Assembly (NCBI GenBank): GCA_947462335.1
Contig: OX381714.1
Coordinates: 33,628,025 to 33,692,024, forward strand
Source of the DNA: Harmothoe impar
Taxonomy: Eukaryota > Annelida > Polychaeta > Phyllodocida > Polynoidae
Direction of reading: 5' to 3'
DNA: 64,000 nt
A program made the translations under genes and the position numbers. The stretch's first letter is position 1; each line of letters begins with the position of its first letter. The notes under the pieces were generated by a model that worked only from the letters and a program-made list of their open reading frames with translations, was not told where the DNA came from and ran no database searches. Below are positions 47,911-59,699 of the stretch, piece by piece.

Positions 47911-48571
47911 ATAGACCTATCATTATAATAATCTTGATACTTTATTCAAAATGCCGGACTCTAGGCATATATACTCCCTAACACATAGCTAATAGCACAA
48001 TGGCAATACCAGATCCCTATACAGTCTAGTACCAGTCATTTGCTTTCAGTCAATTTGCTGATAATATTACAATCATAAATATAAAACAAAATATTGTAAT
48101 AGTATCAGTAGTTTTATTCAGGTATTCAACGTGCAAAATACACATCAGCTATGTTAAAGAATCTCTCTTCCAGGAACCAATAATCATAGTTGTCATATGC
48201 TCTCAGTTTCATTGCAATAATGCTATCTGATACTTCTGTGTATCTATAGGTTCACATTTAGTTAAAGTGGAATAGATACACATGCATAATTGTGTTCCTA
48301 ATATTACATACATATGGGCTGCAACAGTGTAGGCCTCCCCTGTGAAAGATGCAAATTGAACATAATAGTGACAGAATGTTCTACAAATGAAGTATCCCAT
48401 CTATCATTGTGCATGTATTCAATATTGAGACATTCCTTTCGATTAAGGGACCGTCTGAGTCCTTGTGTGGGTGAATTTGGTGAATACAGATGCAAATCCA
48501 ATGGTTACAATGGGTTACAAACATGTAACTACCAACTTGTTTTTCTTTATTTGCATTGGAAAAAATGGATC
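47911..48571. repeat. 3' flank of GPCR C, duplicated with that of D
   Basis: aataatcttgatactttatt, gctaatagcacaatggcaat and ttgtaatagtatcagtagtt are shared in order with 55,155-55,222 plus 59,700-60,390. It supplies the pre-insertion sequence for the LINE between C and D. Confidence 0.8.
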
Positions 48572-50388
48572 AATTCAATTTTTTTCAATTTAACAATTTT
48601 TATTGGCAAAAATCCTCTACAAGTAGAGTCCTTAGACTAGAGCCAAGTGTGTACAATCAAGTTCAATCTGATACAAATAAATCCATACATCAAAACATAA
48701 ATTCAAGATATGCGTGGGTAGAGGACTGTGCGGAGTCAAAAGACAATCAGATTGGTGCCAGGACAGTGGTTGGCTAGTACCTTGGTATCTTGGACTTCAT
48801 AATATCTCTAGCTACTATAAACATCCCTGTTTCTCACATGTACTCAAATTCTATAAACATCATATCAACACTAGGTCTATAAACATCATACTACATTACA
48901 CACAGGCTTTGATTTACTTTTTAATTTGGTTCTTGAACAACTCCAGCGTCGCAAGCTTTTGCGTTTTACTATCAAGTTTACACCATTCTTGATACCCCCT
49001 ATATAAAGGGCTCTTCCTATATGTTTGTCCCTTTGGACGTTGTAGTTTTATTTTAATCTTTGAGCTACTTCTGAGATTTCTAATAGGTACCACCACATTA
49101 TTTTCATTGCGAGAGTGCTTATAAATCAGACAAAGAAGATTGACACGTCTCCTTGCTTTCAACATTTTACAGGTACATCTTATATGTAAGGCAACCCGAG
49201 ATATTTCACGTGGGTCCCTTATGTGTGCACAAGCTCGGAGGCAGTGATTTTGAATTGTCTGGATCTCCTCACTGAGTTCATCAGTTGAAGTTTCCAACAC
49301 AAAGTCACCATAGTCCAGCACACTCAATATCATCTGCTTAAAGAGTAATACTGCGAGGTCCTCATCCATATATTTACAGAGCTTGCGAAGACTATACAGT
49401 TTTACATTTGTAGCATTAATTAGGCGATTACAATGGTCTTTGAAACTCAGAGTCGAATCAATGAGGATTCCCAGATAGCTAAAGGAATTTACCACACTTA
49501 GGCGAGTACCTTTCAACCAAATGCTATGCTGTGACCAATCAACATTACTGTTTTCCCCCCGACACCATAGTACCTTAGTTTTATCAGCATTGATTGTTAG
49601 CCTGTAGTTATCACACCACGTACTGACAGCGTCCAAGTCTTCCTGTATTAGCAATCTAGCTAACGCAGGGTCCTTGTTAGAGACAGTAACTGCTAAGTCG
49701 TCAGCATATAAGTAATATTTTCCATTTTTTATACACCTAACAATGCTATTTATATATATAATAAACAGTAAAGGACCGAGGACGGACCCCTGAGGCACTC
49801 CACATGCGATGTCTTTTACCCCAGAAGTCCGCCCCGCAATTGCTGTAACCTGACATCTTCCACTCAGATAGCTACGGAACCACTCAAGTGTATTTTGGGC
49901 ACAACCGCATCTAGACAGTTCATAGAACAAGAGTAGGTGGTTTACTGTGTCGAAAGCCTTCCTTAGATCAAGGAAGACTATCGACACAGTCTCACCCCGA
50001 TTGCGCGCTTCATAAAGGTCCTGGATCAATCCAAAAGCTGCATCAATAGTACTGTGTTTGGGCATAAAGTCAGCCTGCGAATGGTCAATAAGTCCATAAT
50101 CAACAATATGAGCGATTAGCTGTGCATGGATAATTTTCTCCAGCAATTTAGAAAAAATATTTAACTGGCTGACAGGTCTCCAATTAGTCACCTTACCCAG
50201 ATTCCCATCCATTGGCAGTGGTACGACCCGCCCCACCTTCAGAGATTCAGGGAAAATGGTGCGTGAAACTGAGAGATTAGCTATACCCACCAACAGCCCA
50301 GGGTTCTGATGCAACAGGTCCCTAATCACGACTGTTCTAACATTAGGTATGCATGAAGACTTAGTTACCTTAATATTACGTATTAGTA
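48572..50388 (-). mobile_element. 5'-truncated LINE (CR1/Jockey-like)
   Basis: The insertion splits a sequence that is continuous beside B and D (ggatc joined to ttatattgatctc). The inserted piece is about 1.8 kb, begins within the region just before the RT domain (5' truncated), and ends at 48,572 with an A/T-rich attgaa-type tail. No endonuclease is included. Typical product of aborted target-primed reverse transcription. Confidence 0.85.
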
Positions 50389-50392
50389 TCAT
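48914..50392 (-). CDS. LINE reverse transcriptase, open but truncated
   Basis: A 492-codon open frame whose first few codons come from the flank. RT blocks in order: VVPLPMDGNLGKVTNWRPVS, LDLRKAFDTVNH (~residue 145), GVPQGSVLGPLLF, the catalytic YADD (~residue 229), then the thumb and a C-terminal SPLYRGYQEW motif. RT in this class copies its own RNA at a nick made by the endonuclease, which is absent here. No stops, so the insertion is young, but it cannot retrotranspose on its own. Confidence 0.9.
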   Translation of the reverse strand: MILIRNIKVTKSSCIPNVRTVVIRDLLHQNPGLLVGIANLSVSRTIFPESLKVGRVVPLPMDGNLGKVTNWRPVSQLNIFSKLLEKIIHAQLIAHIVDYGLIDHSQADFMPKHSTIDAAFGLIQDLYEARNRGETVSIVFLDLRKAFDTVNHLLLFYELSRCGCAQNTLEWFRSYLSGRCQVTAIAGRTSGVKDIACGVPQGSVLGPLLFIIYINSIVRCIKNGKYYLYADDLAVTVSNKDPALARLLIQEDLDAVSTWCDNYRLTINADKTKVLWCRGENSNVDWSQHSIWLKGTRLSVVNSFSYLGILIDSTLSFKDHCNRLINATNVKLYSLRKLCKYMDEDLAVLLFKQMILSVLDYGDFVLETSTDELSEEIQTIQNHCLRACAHIRDPREISRVALHIRCTCKMLKARRRVNLLCLIYKHSRNENNVVVPIRNLRSSSKIKIKLQRPKGQTYRKSPLYRGYQEWCKLDSKTQKLATLELFKNQIKK

Positions 50393-50468
50393 TATATTGA
50401 TCTCAAAAGTTACTTTACATCCAGAGTATAAAAGTATTCACAAACAATCAATCTCAATATGAGCATTG

Positions 50469-52188
50469 CTAATTACTTCCACTGTTGGAAGATGCCTCAA
50501 TATCTATTTTATAACGGTTACAGGTCAGAATTTTGATAAACTCCTTTCGGAAAGCAGGCATCCTTCTAGCATAAATGATAGGATTGATTACATTGTTTAA
50601 CACTGCTAGTGGTAGAAGATAATTAATTAGTCTTCTAGGTAGGTCTGAGGGACTTAGTGAGTCTGTTATCAGCATGTAGAGTACATTGTATGTATAAGGT
50701 AGCCAACACACACAGAATATACCTATGACAATAAGAACAGTCTTGGCTGCCTTCAGATGCCCCTGAATTTTTTTCATCTTTTTCTTTTCCTGCAACCCAC
50801 AGTCAGTTGCTGCAATCTGTCTCACATGCTTTGAAGCAATCATAAAGAGGGCAGCATAAGAACAAAGAATAATGAGTGTGGCTATGTTTACATTGACACA
50901 AGCTATATAAGAAGCAAGTTTATCATAGATCACAACAAAAATACATTCTGAACCAGGTGTCCAGTAAATATAACCCAGCATAGGTGGTCCACAGGCTATC
51001 ATGAATGCGTACAGCCACAATAACAAACTGACTGCAGATGTGCGCCGGACCGTCATCGTTGCTTCATACCAAAATGGATCTGATACTGACATAGCGCGGT
51101 CTACTGCAATTGCTGCAAACAGATATTGTTACATCTTTAGTAGAACATGTCAAATGATTGAACAAGTGTCTTAAATGTTCAACGTACTGATTTCATGATA
51201 ATGATATCTCAACCTTTTTAAACTATCACATAAAAATATTTACCAATGATGTTCTGTAGTCCTGTCATTAATGCACAACAGGTCGTCACAAGTCTAGCTC
51301 AGACCCATGTTACACTAAAGTACAATCCCCAATTCATATCCCTTTATAGCCACTGTCCACTAGTTTCTAATCGGCCAATGTTATATAGAAAATGTATGGG
51401 CTTAATCAGCTGAAGTTTCCCAGTAGTCAGGAGCCATAAATCCCAGCCTACAAGTTTCCTTAATGTCTACAGAATTATATTGTCGAAATACTTTATCAAT
51501 ACATAAATGACCATGAAATTATAACTTACCAGCTAAAAGAAAGATTGATTGCATTAAAACAGTCACACTGAGGCCTAATCTTGCAGCACAAAATGCCATC
51601 ACATTGCATCTTTCTGGATAGAAGATGTTTATGACTTTCAGAAGAGCACCAAGGCCAGAGGATATATCAGCTATAGCTAGGTTCAGTATGTAAATGTTTC
51701 GGGGTGTCTGGAATGATAAATTGCACATGTTTCAAATATGAAAACATTTATTCTAATCACATCATATTGCTTTAGAATTGGTGCACATTTAGCCCCCTGA
51801 ATTTTATGTTGAATATTCCTGTGATGCATTTACATAACAGCTGTGATATAACATACACAAGATATCTATATAATAATGGAGAGCCACAACATGCAGTCCC
51901 AACAATAACTTTAAAATTGTTTTGAGAAAATGTCTACAGATAATCTGTACATATAATACTAGGATATGAAGTTGAACTCACAAGAAGGCTCGGCTGCTTT
52001 AGTATTGCAAACACTACCAATGCATTCCCAGAAGTGATTGCTATTGTCAATACAATGAGGATGCTAGCCTCGATCATGTTGCCTGTATCATATGTAGATG
52101 TTCCATTCTGAGATAGGATTGAGTCATTAGCTGCAAGTCCCATCCCCTCAGTCCATACAAATTCAGTATATATAGTTTTGTTCTCCAT
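50469..52188 (-). CDS. Class A GPCR, gene C
   Basis: Exons 51982-52188, 51530-51707, 50469-51112 (207, 178, 644 bp), 342 aa. Intact TM1 (ASILIVLTIAITSGNALVVF), N-terminal sequons (NKT, NDS, NGT), LNLAIADIS in TM2, DRAMS at the TM3 end (DRV/DRY region changed to DRA), CVCWLPYT in TM6 and NPIIYARR in TM7. Exon 3 is nearly the same as in B, so B and C are the youngest pair. The donor of exon 1 is tt|gtgagt. Flanked by the truncated LINE on its 3' side. Confidence 0.9.
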
Positions 52189-52199
52189 ACTTCTGTATG

Positions 52200-53310
52200 T
52201 TAATTCTTCAGCTGGAAATAGAAATCATTATCATCTCAACAACGTAGGGTTAATAATGGTGTATGAATTATTAGCTTAGTTATATCCAACACTAGTGTCT
52301 TTATGATGCCTTTCCTTTTAACCCAAGTGCTAAATTAACATAATTTGGTAAAAAGAAGATAAGCCAATGATGCAGTAGAACACAGATGAAAATGATTAAA
52401 ATACCATGAAAATATCAACAATGCCACCTTTTAAAGGCATATACCTCCATGCAGTGTGGTATGAGTCCTTTGACTAAATATGATTCATAACTCACTTGCC
52501 TATTTCAGATCAGCCACTCTTCTTGTCCCATTAGTCGGTCTGGTAGAAGTAGTATAGTCTGTCTACCCAGGCTTGACAATTTATACCCACACTAAGGGTT
52601 CTGAGGGAACAGACAGGTGATACTTCTGAGGTTCAATGCAGTTCAGCCATTGTCCAGCCAAGTCTTCCACCGAGAAATGTAAATGAGGCACCATGACTCT
52701 CATAACAGAGTCAATTATACTTAAAATTAGCAGAAAATCTGGTATAACGGTCATGGTGACTGGTCAAATCCAGATTTTAAAGAGTCATTACGAGATTCTG
52801 GGGGGACTGCTTCACCTGCAGAATGACAGCCTGTTTATGCCTTTCGTGTATACTCTTGACTGCAGATCTGTAAATCACAAATGTGCATGCATCCGGGTCC
52901 CCCTTTTCTAATATACTTAATTCATTTTCCATAGGGCATAGTAGTCAGCTAGCGGTCATTTAATACATTTTTGTTCATTGTTCACCCACTGTTCTTTGGC
53001 ATAGACTACCAAATGGCTATATCATGTACATATAGTGGCACACAGTGGGCGTTAGGACCTAAGTATGGGTATGTTGGTCAGTATATATGACAACAACCAA
53101 TGTATCTTCCATTAGAGTCAATGCCCAGTCAAGTTAGGTTGACTCTGTTGAGAGCCATGGGGACTCATTTGCTTCAGGGTTCCTTAGTCAATGAATCTAT
53201 TGTCATTGAGTTGTTTTATCCCCAGCTAGTGTCGATCTAGGCATCAAAGGGCCATGTGCTGGGCCAACAATCTGGACATTGATTAATTGATACTGGTATT
53301 TTGTCACTGG
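52200..53310. repeat. 5' flank of GPCR C, duplicated with the gene
   Basis: Collinear with the A and B upstream flanks, ending near ttttatccccagctagtgtc. Confidence 0.7.
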
Positions 53311-53527
53311 TCACACAATGGAACACATTATACTCCAAGTGTATGGAGTGTTAGCAGAAGTCCCCAATGCTCACGCATCTCCTTGTATAAAGGAAAGTGC
53401 AATATGCAAATATGGACAAATTCACCGAGGTGCCTAGACATTTGTAACTGGTGAAGTCTAAAATAGCGGTATCCAGGGTAGTCTTACAGCTCATGAAGGA
53501 AGAATCATTTAAGAATGCACTTTGCAG

Positions 53528-53673
53528 CCCAGTGAGCAAAAAACGTTATACAACATTTTATAACGTTATATAACGTTAAATAACGTTTCTCTAAGGCTCC
53601 TTACTATGGCATAATGTTATATGAAATTTTATAACGTTATTTTGACGTAAAATAACGTTGTTTTTTTGTTGGG
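53528..53673. mobile_element. MITE, cccag...aacgttat family (copy 2, inverted)
   Basis: cccagtgagcaaaaaacgtt at the left, aataacgttgtttttttgtt-ggg at the right. Interior taaggctccttactatggca is the reverse of the copy at 42.3 kb. The two copies sit at different distances from their genes, so they inserted independently. Confidence 0.75.
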
Positions 53674-53699
53674 AGGTCCTTCTCCTTTCAGATGCACAG

Positions 53700-53945
53700 A
53701 GAGAATAAAGGTGTCGCCATGACTCTTTCACCATAGTCAAGTGTAGTTGACGCTGGTAGAGGAATCATGTTGACTCTGGTGAAGGGGTCACAGCTACTGC
53801 AGTTATACCCCTGGCCCTTGTACAACTTGACTCTACCTTCACTGCAGAGTCAAGTACAGTTGACTCTGCCCACAGCAGAGTCATTAGGAGTTTGACTCTT
53901 GATGAAGAGTCAAATAAAACAGTATCGACTCTGATATTAGTTGCA
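53700..53945. repeat. Cluster of gttgactctg/agagtcaa motifs
   Basis: At least ten short motifs tgactct or agagtca in both orientations within 245 bp, recurring at 54,525-54,590. Possibly the remains of a palindromic element. The motif resembles AP-1 half sites by chance. Confidence 0.5.
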
Positions 53946-54666
53946 CACGAAATCACCTGATGGGGCAACCAACACTAGTTTAGTATCAGTGGCAACCACA
54001 AGCCAGAGCCACTGTCAATACTTCAGACATTTATAACATGCCATACAGCTTTGATTTTTTATAGGAAGGTCCACTATGTCTAAATAATGTGGGGGATGTC
54101 AATGGAAAAGCTTTTCCAGTTAAGTTAAGTTAACCCCTTCCACGCGGTAAGCCAATATATTGCACAAAATTGCATTGAGTTACAAGAAATGCAGTGGTGA
54201 AGGGGTTAACTTACTTAAACTGAATGTTATGATAAACTATACAATACACTCCAAGAACATCAACCGTAGAGAGCTTAGTGCAATGTATGTGGTGAATGGG
54301 CTCAAGAAGTAGAGAAGTGGTGGACATGAAAACATGACACTGTCTTGTTAATGACCTCTCCTGGGCAATAACCTCACCTACTCACTTCTCTCTCAGGCCT
54401 CACCTGGCCTGTCCATTAATCATATACACCTGTTGTCCCCACTCTACCCTGATGTAAGCACACAATCCACTGTACCTGCATGCCACTTAAATTATGTATA
54501 GTCAAGTATCGAATCCCCCTCCTTTGATGGGTCAACTGCTGTTGACTCTTTGAAACAGAGAGTCAAATCATTTGACTCTCCTCTATAGCTGTCACGTGGG
54601 AGACAAATTACAGCGCATGATGATAAAAATGGGCAACTAATTACTATTTTAAGAGTTATGATATCC

Positions 54667-55130
54667 ATTAACATTTTTAGCCAAATTCTATCTGCATCTG
54701 CCGTTAATAAACTGTTTCCATTCAGGCCGGAGATGGCACCCGGTCAGAGATGGCACCCGGTCAGAGATGGCACCTGGTCAGAGATGGCACCCAGTCAGAG
54801 ATGACACCCAGTCAGAAATGGCACCTGGTCAGAGATGGCACCCGGTCAGAGACGAAAACATTGGCCCCAGTTTGTGAGACACAGCCAGATATTGTTGGGG
54901 GATTTTTTTCTATGTGGAAAAATGTAGAAAAAAATATGATTTTCTCCTGAGGGCCTATATGTAATGCACCTAGACTAAAATACCCTCCCAAGACAAATAA
55001 ATACTGTGACAAAGCATTTCTTTCTTTTCTTTGTGCTCCACAAGCATCAGGCTAATACCTCCAAAAGTCATTAAGAAAAATTGTTGGTCGATCTACAATT
55101 AGTTAGACTGTGTTAAGTACCTTTAAGTAT
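54667..55130. mobile_element. Element with 18-bp minisatellite (copy 2)
   Basis: Shares attaac-tttt-agcc, aataaactgtttcc and gaaaacattggccc with the 31.4-kb copy. Here ggtcagagatggcaccc is repeated about eight times (54,728-54,850) where the other copy has three to four, so the array has expanded independently. Confidence 0.7.
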
Positions 55131-56244
55131 GTGTATTTTAAAAATAGACCTATTTTTCTAATAATAGAAATAATAATCTTGATACTGTATTCAAAATGCT
55201 GGACTCCCAAAGCATATATACTCACATACATGCTAAGATACGATTCCATACTGTGTTATTCTGTTCTTGACAACTATGAGCATGTTGCTGCTAAATGTTG
55301 TCAATAACTGGACTTACCTTGATAAGTAGAGTTATCGTTGATTACACACACATAAGTAACTGCTCTGTGTAATATATCTGATTGCTATGTTTTGGTATGC
55401 AGCCTACATGATGCATATTAGACTCACTGGCCGATTATTATAACTTTCCCCATTATCAAAAAAGATGATGACTAGTAGTATCATTACTGGTCATTCAAGC
55501 AATACAGCCTTGCTAGATTAAGCAACCTTGGATCTGTGTCTTCCCTATACTAGCCGCTACTGTTGCATTGTACTTAATATGCCAGTCTCTAGTTATAATT
55601 ATTGATAGACAACACACTGATTCCAAACTTGAAGTTACATGTCATATTGTATGTCTCACATATTTGTGCATCGACTCATACATTTATTACATTGTATGTT
55701 CTATGCCTACTATGTTCATATATGTGTATATCAAATTACTGCTGTATACTAGCAGCTAAAACTACAGCCCTGTCTCACTTTGTGCAATGATGACTACCCC
55801 TGATACCATTGTTGTATTTAAAGGGCTAACATATTATGTCCAAATTATGTATTAACATGTAACCAATGTCGACCGTTTAACGCAGTATATTTGCATTCAC
55901 TAGTTGTATATATCCCTACTTTTGTCTGATTAGAGCTACCGCCCCCTCTATTGTAAGAAATCATGATACCTGACCACCAAGCCTTGTCAATATACGGGTC
56001 CCTGAACCCTGGATCACAAAATTGGTTTGTATTGTCTTATTATTATGGAGTCTTTTGCTCCGACACGGCTTGTATGTGTCCAATCCTCGTTTTGAGTGCG
56101 TACAACAAGCACTATATGTCTCTTACTAACACATTCTATAACAGTCTCCAGACCACACTGTGTAAATTGACCATGTACCACATACCACACAGGTATCACA
56201 AAGTGAAGTTCAAATACCATCATGCCTGTACAAATACGTGAATT

Positions 56245-56975
56245 TCTGAATTACAAGGGCCTGAAAATAGGCCAAGTCAATGCTAGGAGGATGTTCTCCA
56301 AAATGACTGGTGTAAGTGACCTGGTCAGCTTGTTTGACATTTGTTGTATAACAGAATCATAGCTAACTGACAAGTTACCCGACACAAAGGTTTATGTGAA
56401 AGACTATTAACTTTTTAGACTTGATAGAAAGCTAGATAAGACCGGTGGCGGTCTGGTATGTTATGTAAAGGATACCCTTCATGAATATAGCAGTATCATC
56501 AGCAGCTGAAGCCTATCCAATAAGGACATAGAGCTACAAGTCCTTAATATATCACAGCCTAAGCATAGACTGCTATCTTTAATACATGTATACCGCCCAC
56601 CCAATGGAATACTCGCCCCTTGTATAAAGTCTATATTAAATACATGTAAGGATCCTAAACTGGTAGAGAGTTATGGGTAGTGGGTGACATAAATATAGAT
56701 TTGCTTGACTGTAACGACTGGAAAACCAAGTTGTATAATAAATGCATTTCCACTGTCAATCTAAACAATGTTATAAATGAAATCACACGCCCCAATCCCA
56801 ACCCAGTTTTAAAAACAGGTACATGTATAGACCTTATATCTACATCTTGTGACATAGTGGCTGAATCTGGTGTCCTGCTGATACTATTCTCTGATCACAT
56901 GCCCACCTTTGCTACACGAAAAAAGGTACACAGTAAAGCCTATACAGCGCACTATTACAGGCCGCTGATATAGGC
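56245..56975 (+). pseudogene. Decayed LINE endonuclease (EEP) domain
   Basis: Recognisable blocks in shifting frames: IGQVNAR at the start, GGGLVCYVKD, HVYRPPNG (~56,587), VVGDINIDLL (~56,674) and FSDHMPTF (~56,892) with the catalytic Asp-His end. I see in-frame TAG, TAA and TGA codons in the first half, a frameshift just before GDINID and another stop with frameshift before the RT frame. The endonuclease is dead. Confidence 0.8.
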
Positions 56976-57118
56976 ATTATGATCTTGTTGACTTTGAGGA
57001 CTATCTCCATAACATTAACAGGTCTGACTTCAAAGCCACAACAGATGTTGATGATAAATGGAATATCCTCCTGTCACACATTACTAGTTATCTGGATGAG
57101 CACTGCCCTATTAGGACT

Positions 57119-59035
57119 ATGTCCTACAAAGACCACGGGAAAGACATCCTGGAACTAATTTATGAGCGGAACCAATTAATGTATGAATACTGTAAAAACA
57201 GAGCTCAGAACATACACCTTTTTGAGAGAGCCAAAAAACTGAGGGATTTAATAAACATCTATAGTAATAATGGCAAAGACAACTACTTTAAGGATAAATT
57301 GGACATGCTCTCGGACAATCCTACTAAATTCTGGAGGGAATTAAATGTTTTACTGGGTCGAAAATCTGAAGGGACCACGCAAATTGCATTTGATCACCAC
57401 ATTACTAATCAACCTTCAATGGTGAAGGTTTCTGAAATGCCTATACCCACTCCTGCCCCAAATCACCTAGAGGTGACCCCTGTCTCATATGTGGAGGTTC
57501 TGAGCATAGTAAAAGACATTGTTACTCATAAATCAAGTGGTATTGATCATATCTCGACTAAGGTACTCAAGGATGCGCTACTAATCCTTGCCCCCCAGCT
57601 AACTAGTATAATAAATACCTGTCTGGAAAAGGTTGCTTTTCCTGAAGACTGGTCCACTGCCAAGGTTGTCCCCCTCCCCAAGTCATGCAACCTACATGCT
57701 ATTGGTAACTGGAGACCCATTTCACTCTTACCAGCTCCGAGCAAGGTCATGGAGAGGGTAATCTATACTAGAATATATGCCTGGTTGGAACAGCATGATA
57801 AGCTATCCAAATATCAGTTTGGTTTCCGGGCGTCTAGGGGGACAGGTGATGCAGTCTTCAACCTTGTCAACAACCTTTATAAAGCCAAGGACAGGGATGA
57901 GGCTGTAGCTGCCTGCTTCCTAGACGTCAGGAAAGCTTTTGACTCAATCCACCATGGCGAACTGATTACTCGTCTACGGCTATTGGGTCTACCTGAGGTT
58001 TATACAAATTGGTTGACTGCATATCTTTCTAGAAGAAATCAACGTGTTATATGTAATGACCATACTTCATCTATTCTCTCAGTTCCCTTCGGTGTATCCC
58101 AGGGCTCCATATTGAAACCGCTATTATTCATCTGTTATAGCACCCTTCCTGATGTACTCAAGAACTGCCAGGTGTCTATGTATGCTGATGATGTGGTCTT
58201 TTATGTCAAACATAAATCAGCATGCATTGCTGAGAGCTTATTGCAGGGTGATGCCACAAGGGTCTATAAGTGGTTCACTGAAAGTGGCCTCAGCATTAAT
58301 ACAGATAAAACACAAGTTATGATGTTTAATGCTCGAAAACATGACCCACCCCTTAATATCAATATGGGCGGTAGCTTATTAAAATCCTGTGATGAATATG
58401 AATATCTGGGAGTAACCATAGATAAAGACCTTAATTTTGACAAGACCGTGGGTAAAACAATAAGTACAGTCAGCCTGAGGCTATACTTGCTGTGTAAAAT
58501 TAGGAAAATGATGACTACTAAAACAGCATGCCTTATCTACAAGCAGACCATACTACCTGTCATTGATTATTGTGGCTATCTTTACAATGGTCTAACTAGT
58601 GCCATACAACTACGCTTACAACGTGTTCAAAATAGATGCTTGAGAGTCTGTCTCCGTACAAATCTCAGACACCCGGTTGCGGGAATGCATGAGCTTTGTG
58701 CGACAGACTACTTAGATGTAAGGTTTGACTTACAGTTGGTTATGCTTGTCCACCGCTACCTCTACTCTGGTGTGCACAGGCCTGAAGACTTTGGTATAAT
58801 TCTCAAAATGATCAATCCAACTGGAAGACAAACCCGATCAACTGATACCGCAAAACTTGTATATCCGGCGGATATAAAGTTGAGCTACCGAAAGTGTCCA
58901 CTGTATAGAGCAGTGGATCTCTGGAATAAACTCCCTCCTTGTTGCAGATTGAATGGCAGCAAACAGGGTTTCCGGGCCATGGCCAAACCTATCATAAGGG
59001 CCATGTCCGATAAAAGGTGGCGCAGTAAGACATAG
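57119..59035 (+). CDS. LINE reverse transcriptase, 638-codon open frame
   Basis: Open from the first Met after the broken endonuclease. Residues 1-130 are linker. RT blocks: VVPLPKSCNLHAIGNWRPIS, FLDVRKAFDSI (~266), GVSQGSILKPLLF (~324; the usual P and G of GVPQGSxLGPLLF are replaced by S and K), MYADDVVFYV (~354, catalytic YADD), then thumb and a C-terminal CPLYRAVDLWNKLP motif. Similar in layout to the truncated LINE at 49-50 kb but clearly a different subfamily. The RT is uninterrupted although the endonuclease is not. Confidence 0.88.
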   Translation: MSYKDHGKDILELIYERNQLMYEYCKNRAQNIHLFERAKKLRDLINIYSNNGKDNYFKDKLDMLSDNPTKFWRELNVLLGRKSEGTTQIAFDHHITNQPSMVKVSEMPIPTPAPNHLEVTPVSYVEVLSIVKDIVTHKSSGIDHISTKVLKDALLILAPQLTSIINTCLEKVAFPEDWSTAKVVPLPKSCNLHAIGNWRPISLLPAPSKVMERVIYTRIYAWLEQHDKLSKYQFGFRASRGTGDAVFNLVNNLYKAKDRDEAVAACFLDVRKAFDSIHHGELITRLRLLGLPEVYTNWLTAYLSRRNQRVICNDHTSSILSVPFGVSQGSILKPLLFICYSTLPDVLKNCQVSMYADDVVFYVKHKSACIAESLLQGDATRVYKWFTESGLSINTDKTQVMMFNARKHDPPLNINMGGSLLKSCDEYEYLGVTIDKDLNFDKTVGKTISTVSLRLYLLCKIRKMMTTKTACLIYKQTILPVIDYCGYLYNGLTSAIQLRLQRVQNRCLRVCLRTNLRHPVAGMHELCATDYLDVRFDLQLVMLVHRYLYSGVHRPEDFGIILKMINPTGRQTRSTDTAKLVYPADIKLSYRKCPLYRAVDLWNKLPPCCRLNGSKQGFRAMAKPIIRAMSDKRWRSKT

Positions 59036-59699
59036 CGATAGTCACAATTGATATAACACAACATGCTCCATCTATTATTATCATATCCTATTGTATTTAT
59101 TCTATATTGTATTGTACTGTATTGCTGTCAATACACTGAGTGCACTCATTGTATCAGTTGTGGTCTGGAACACATATATAAAACGTACTAACCCCTATAA
59201 TGTAATGAATGCCGGCCACTTTTGGGCCTCAGCATTGTATACCATGTACTAAACCTATAGTAAGTGACATATGTCACAAATGTCACTAGTTTTTGTACAA
59301 CCCATGCTAGTTATGTACTACCAGAATTGTCATGCCGTCTGACAAACATGTTACTATGGTCATATAATGTATTGATAACAGAAAAAAGGCCAATTTTATG
59401 ATGGCCCAAAGAAAAAAACAACAACAAAAAACAAAAAAAAACGAGTTTGCAATTATGCCCTGTATGCACAATTAAAAGGGACTTGTAATTTTTTCTACAG
59501 ATGAACTTTATCAGAGCCAAACCTGCCTTAGCAGAACCCAGCCTCTATCTTGAGTGCCCTTATGCCTCATGTATGAGCATTACCTTACACTTTACAGCAT
59601 TGTCATATTACTATACATTGACTGTCATATACAATTTTTGATGTCTGTTGTATTTGAAAATCATATATTGAAATAAATACACACTTACAAACTCAAAAA

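Larger units (their letters stand above)
55223..59699 (+). mobile_element. Nearly full-length LINE inserted between GPCR C and D
   Basis: Left flank (to gcatatatactc, 55,222) and right flank (from acataattaatagcac, about 59,700) are contiguous in the paralogous flank at 47.95-48.0 kb. The inserted piece is therefore about 4.5 kb: a ~1-kb leader, a decayed endonuclease region (about 56,245-56,975), an intact RT frame (57,119-59,035), a ~650-bp 3' part with AATAAA at about 59,672, and a short A/C-rich tail. A possible target duplication around actca is too degenerate to define exactly. Confidence 0.85.
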
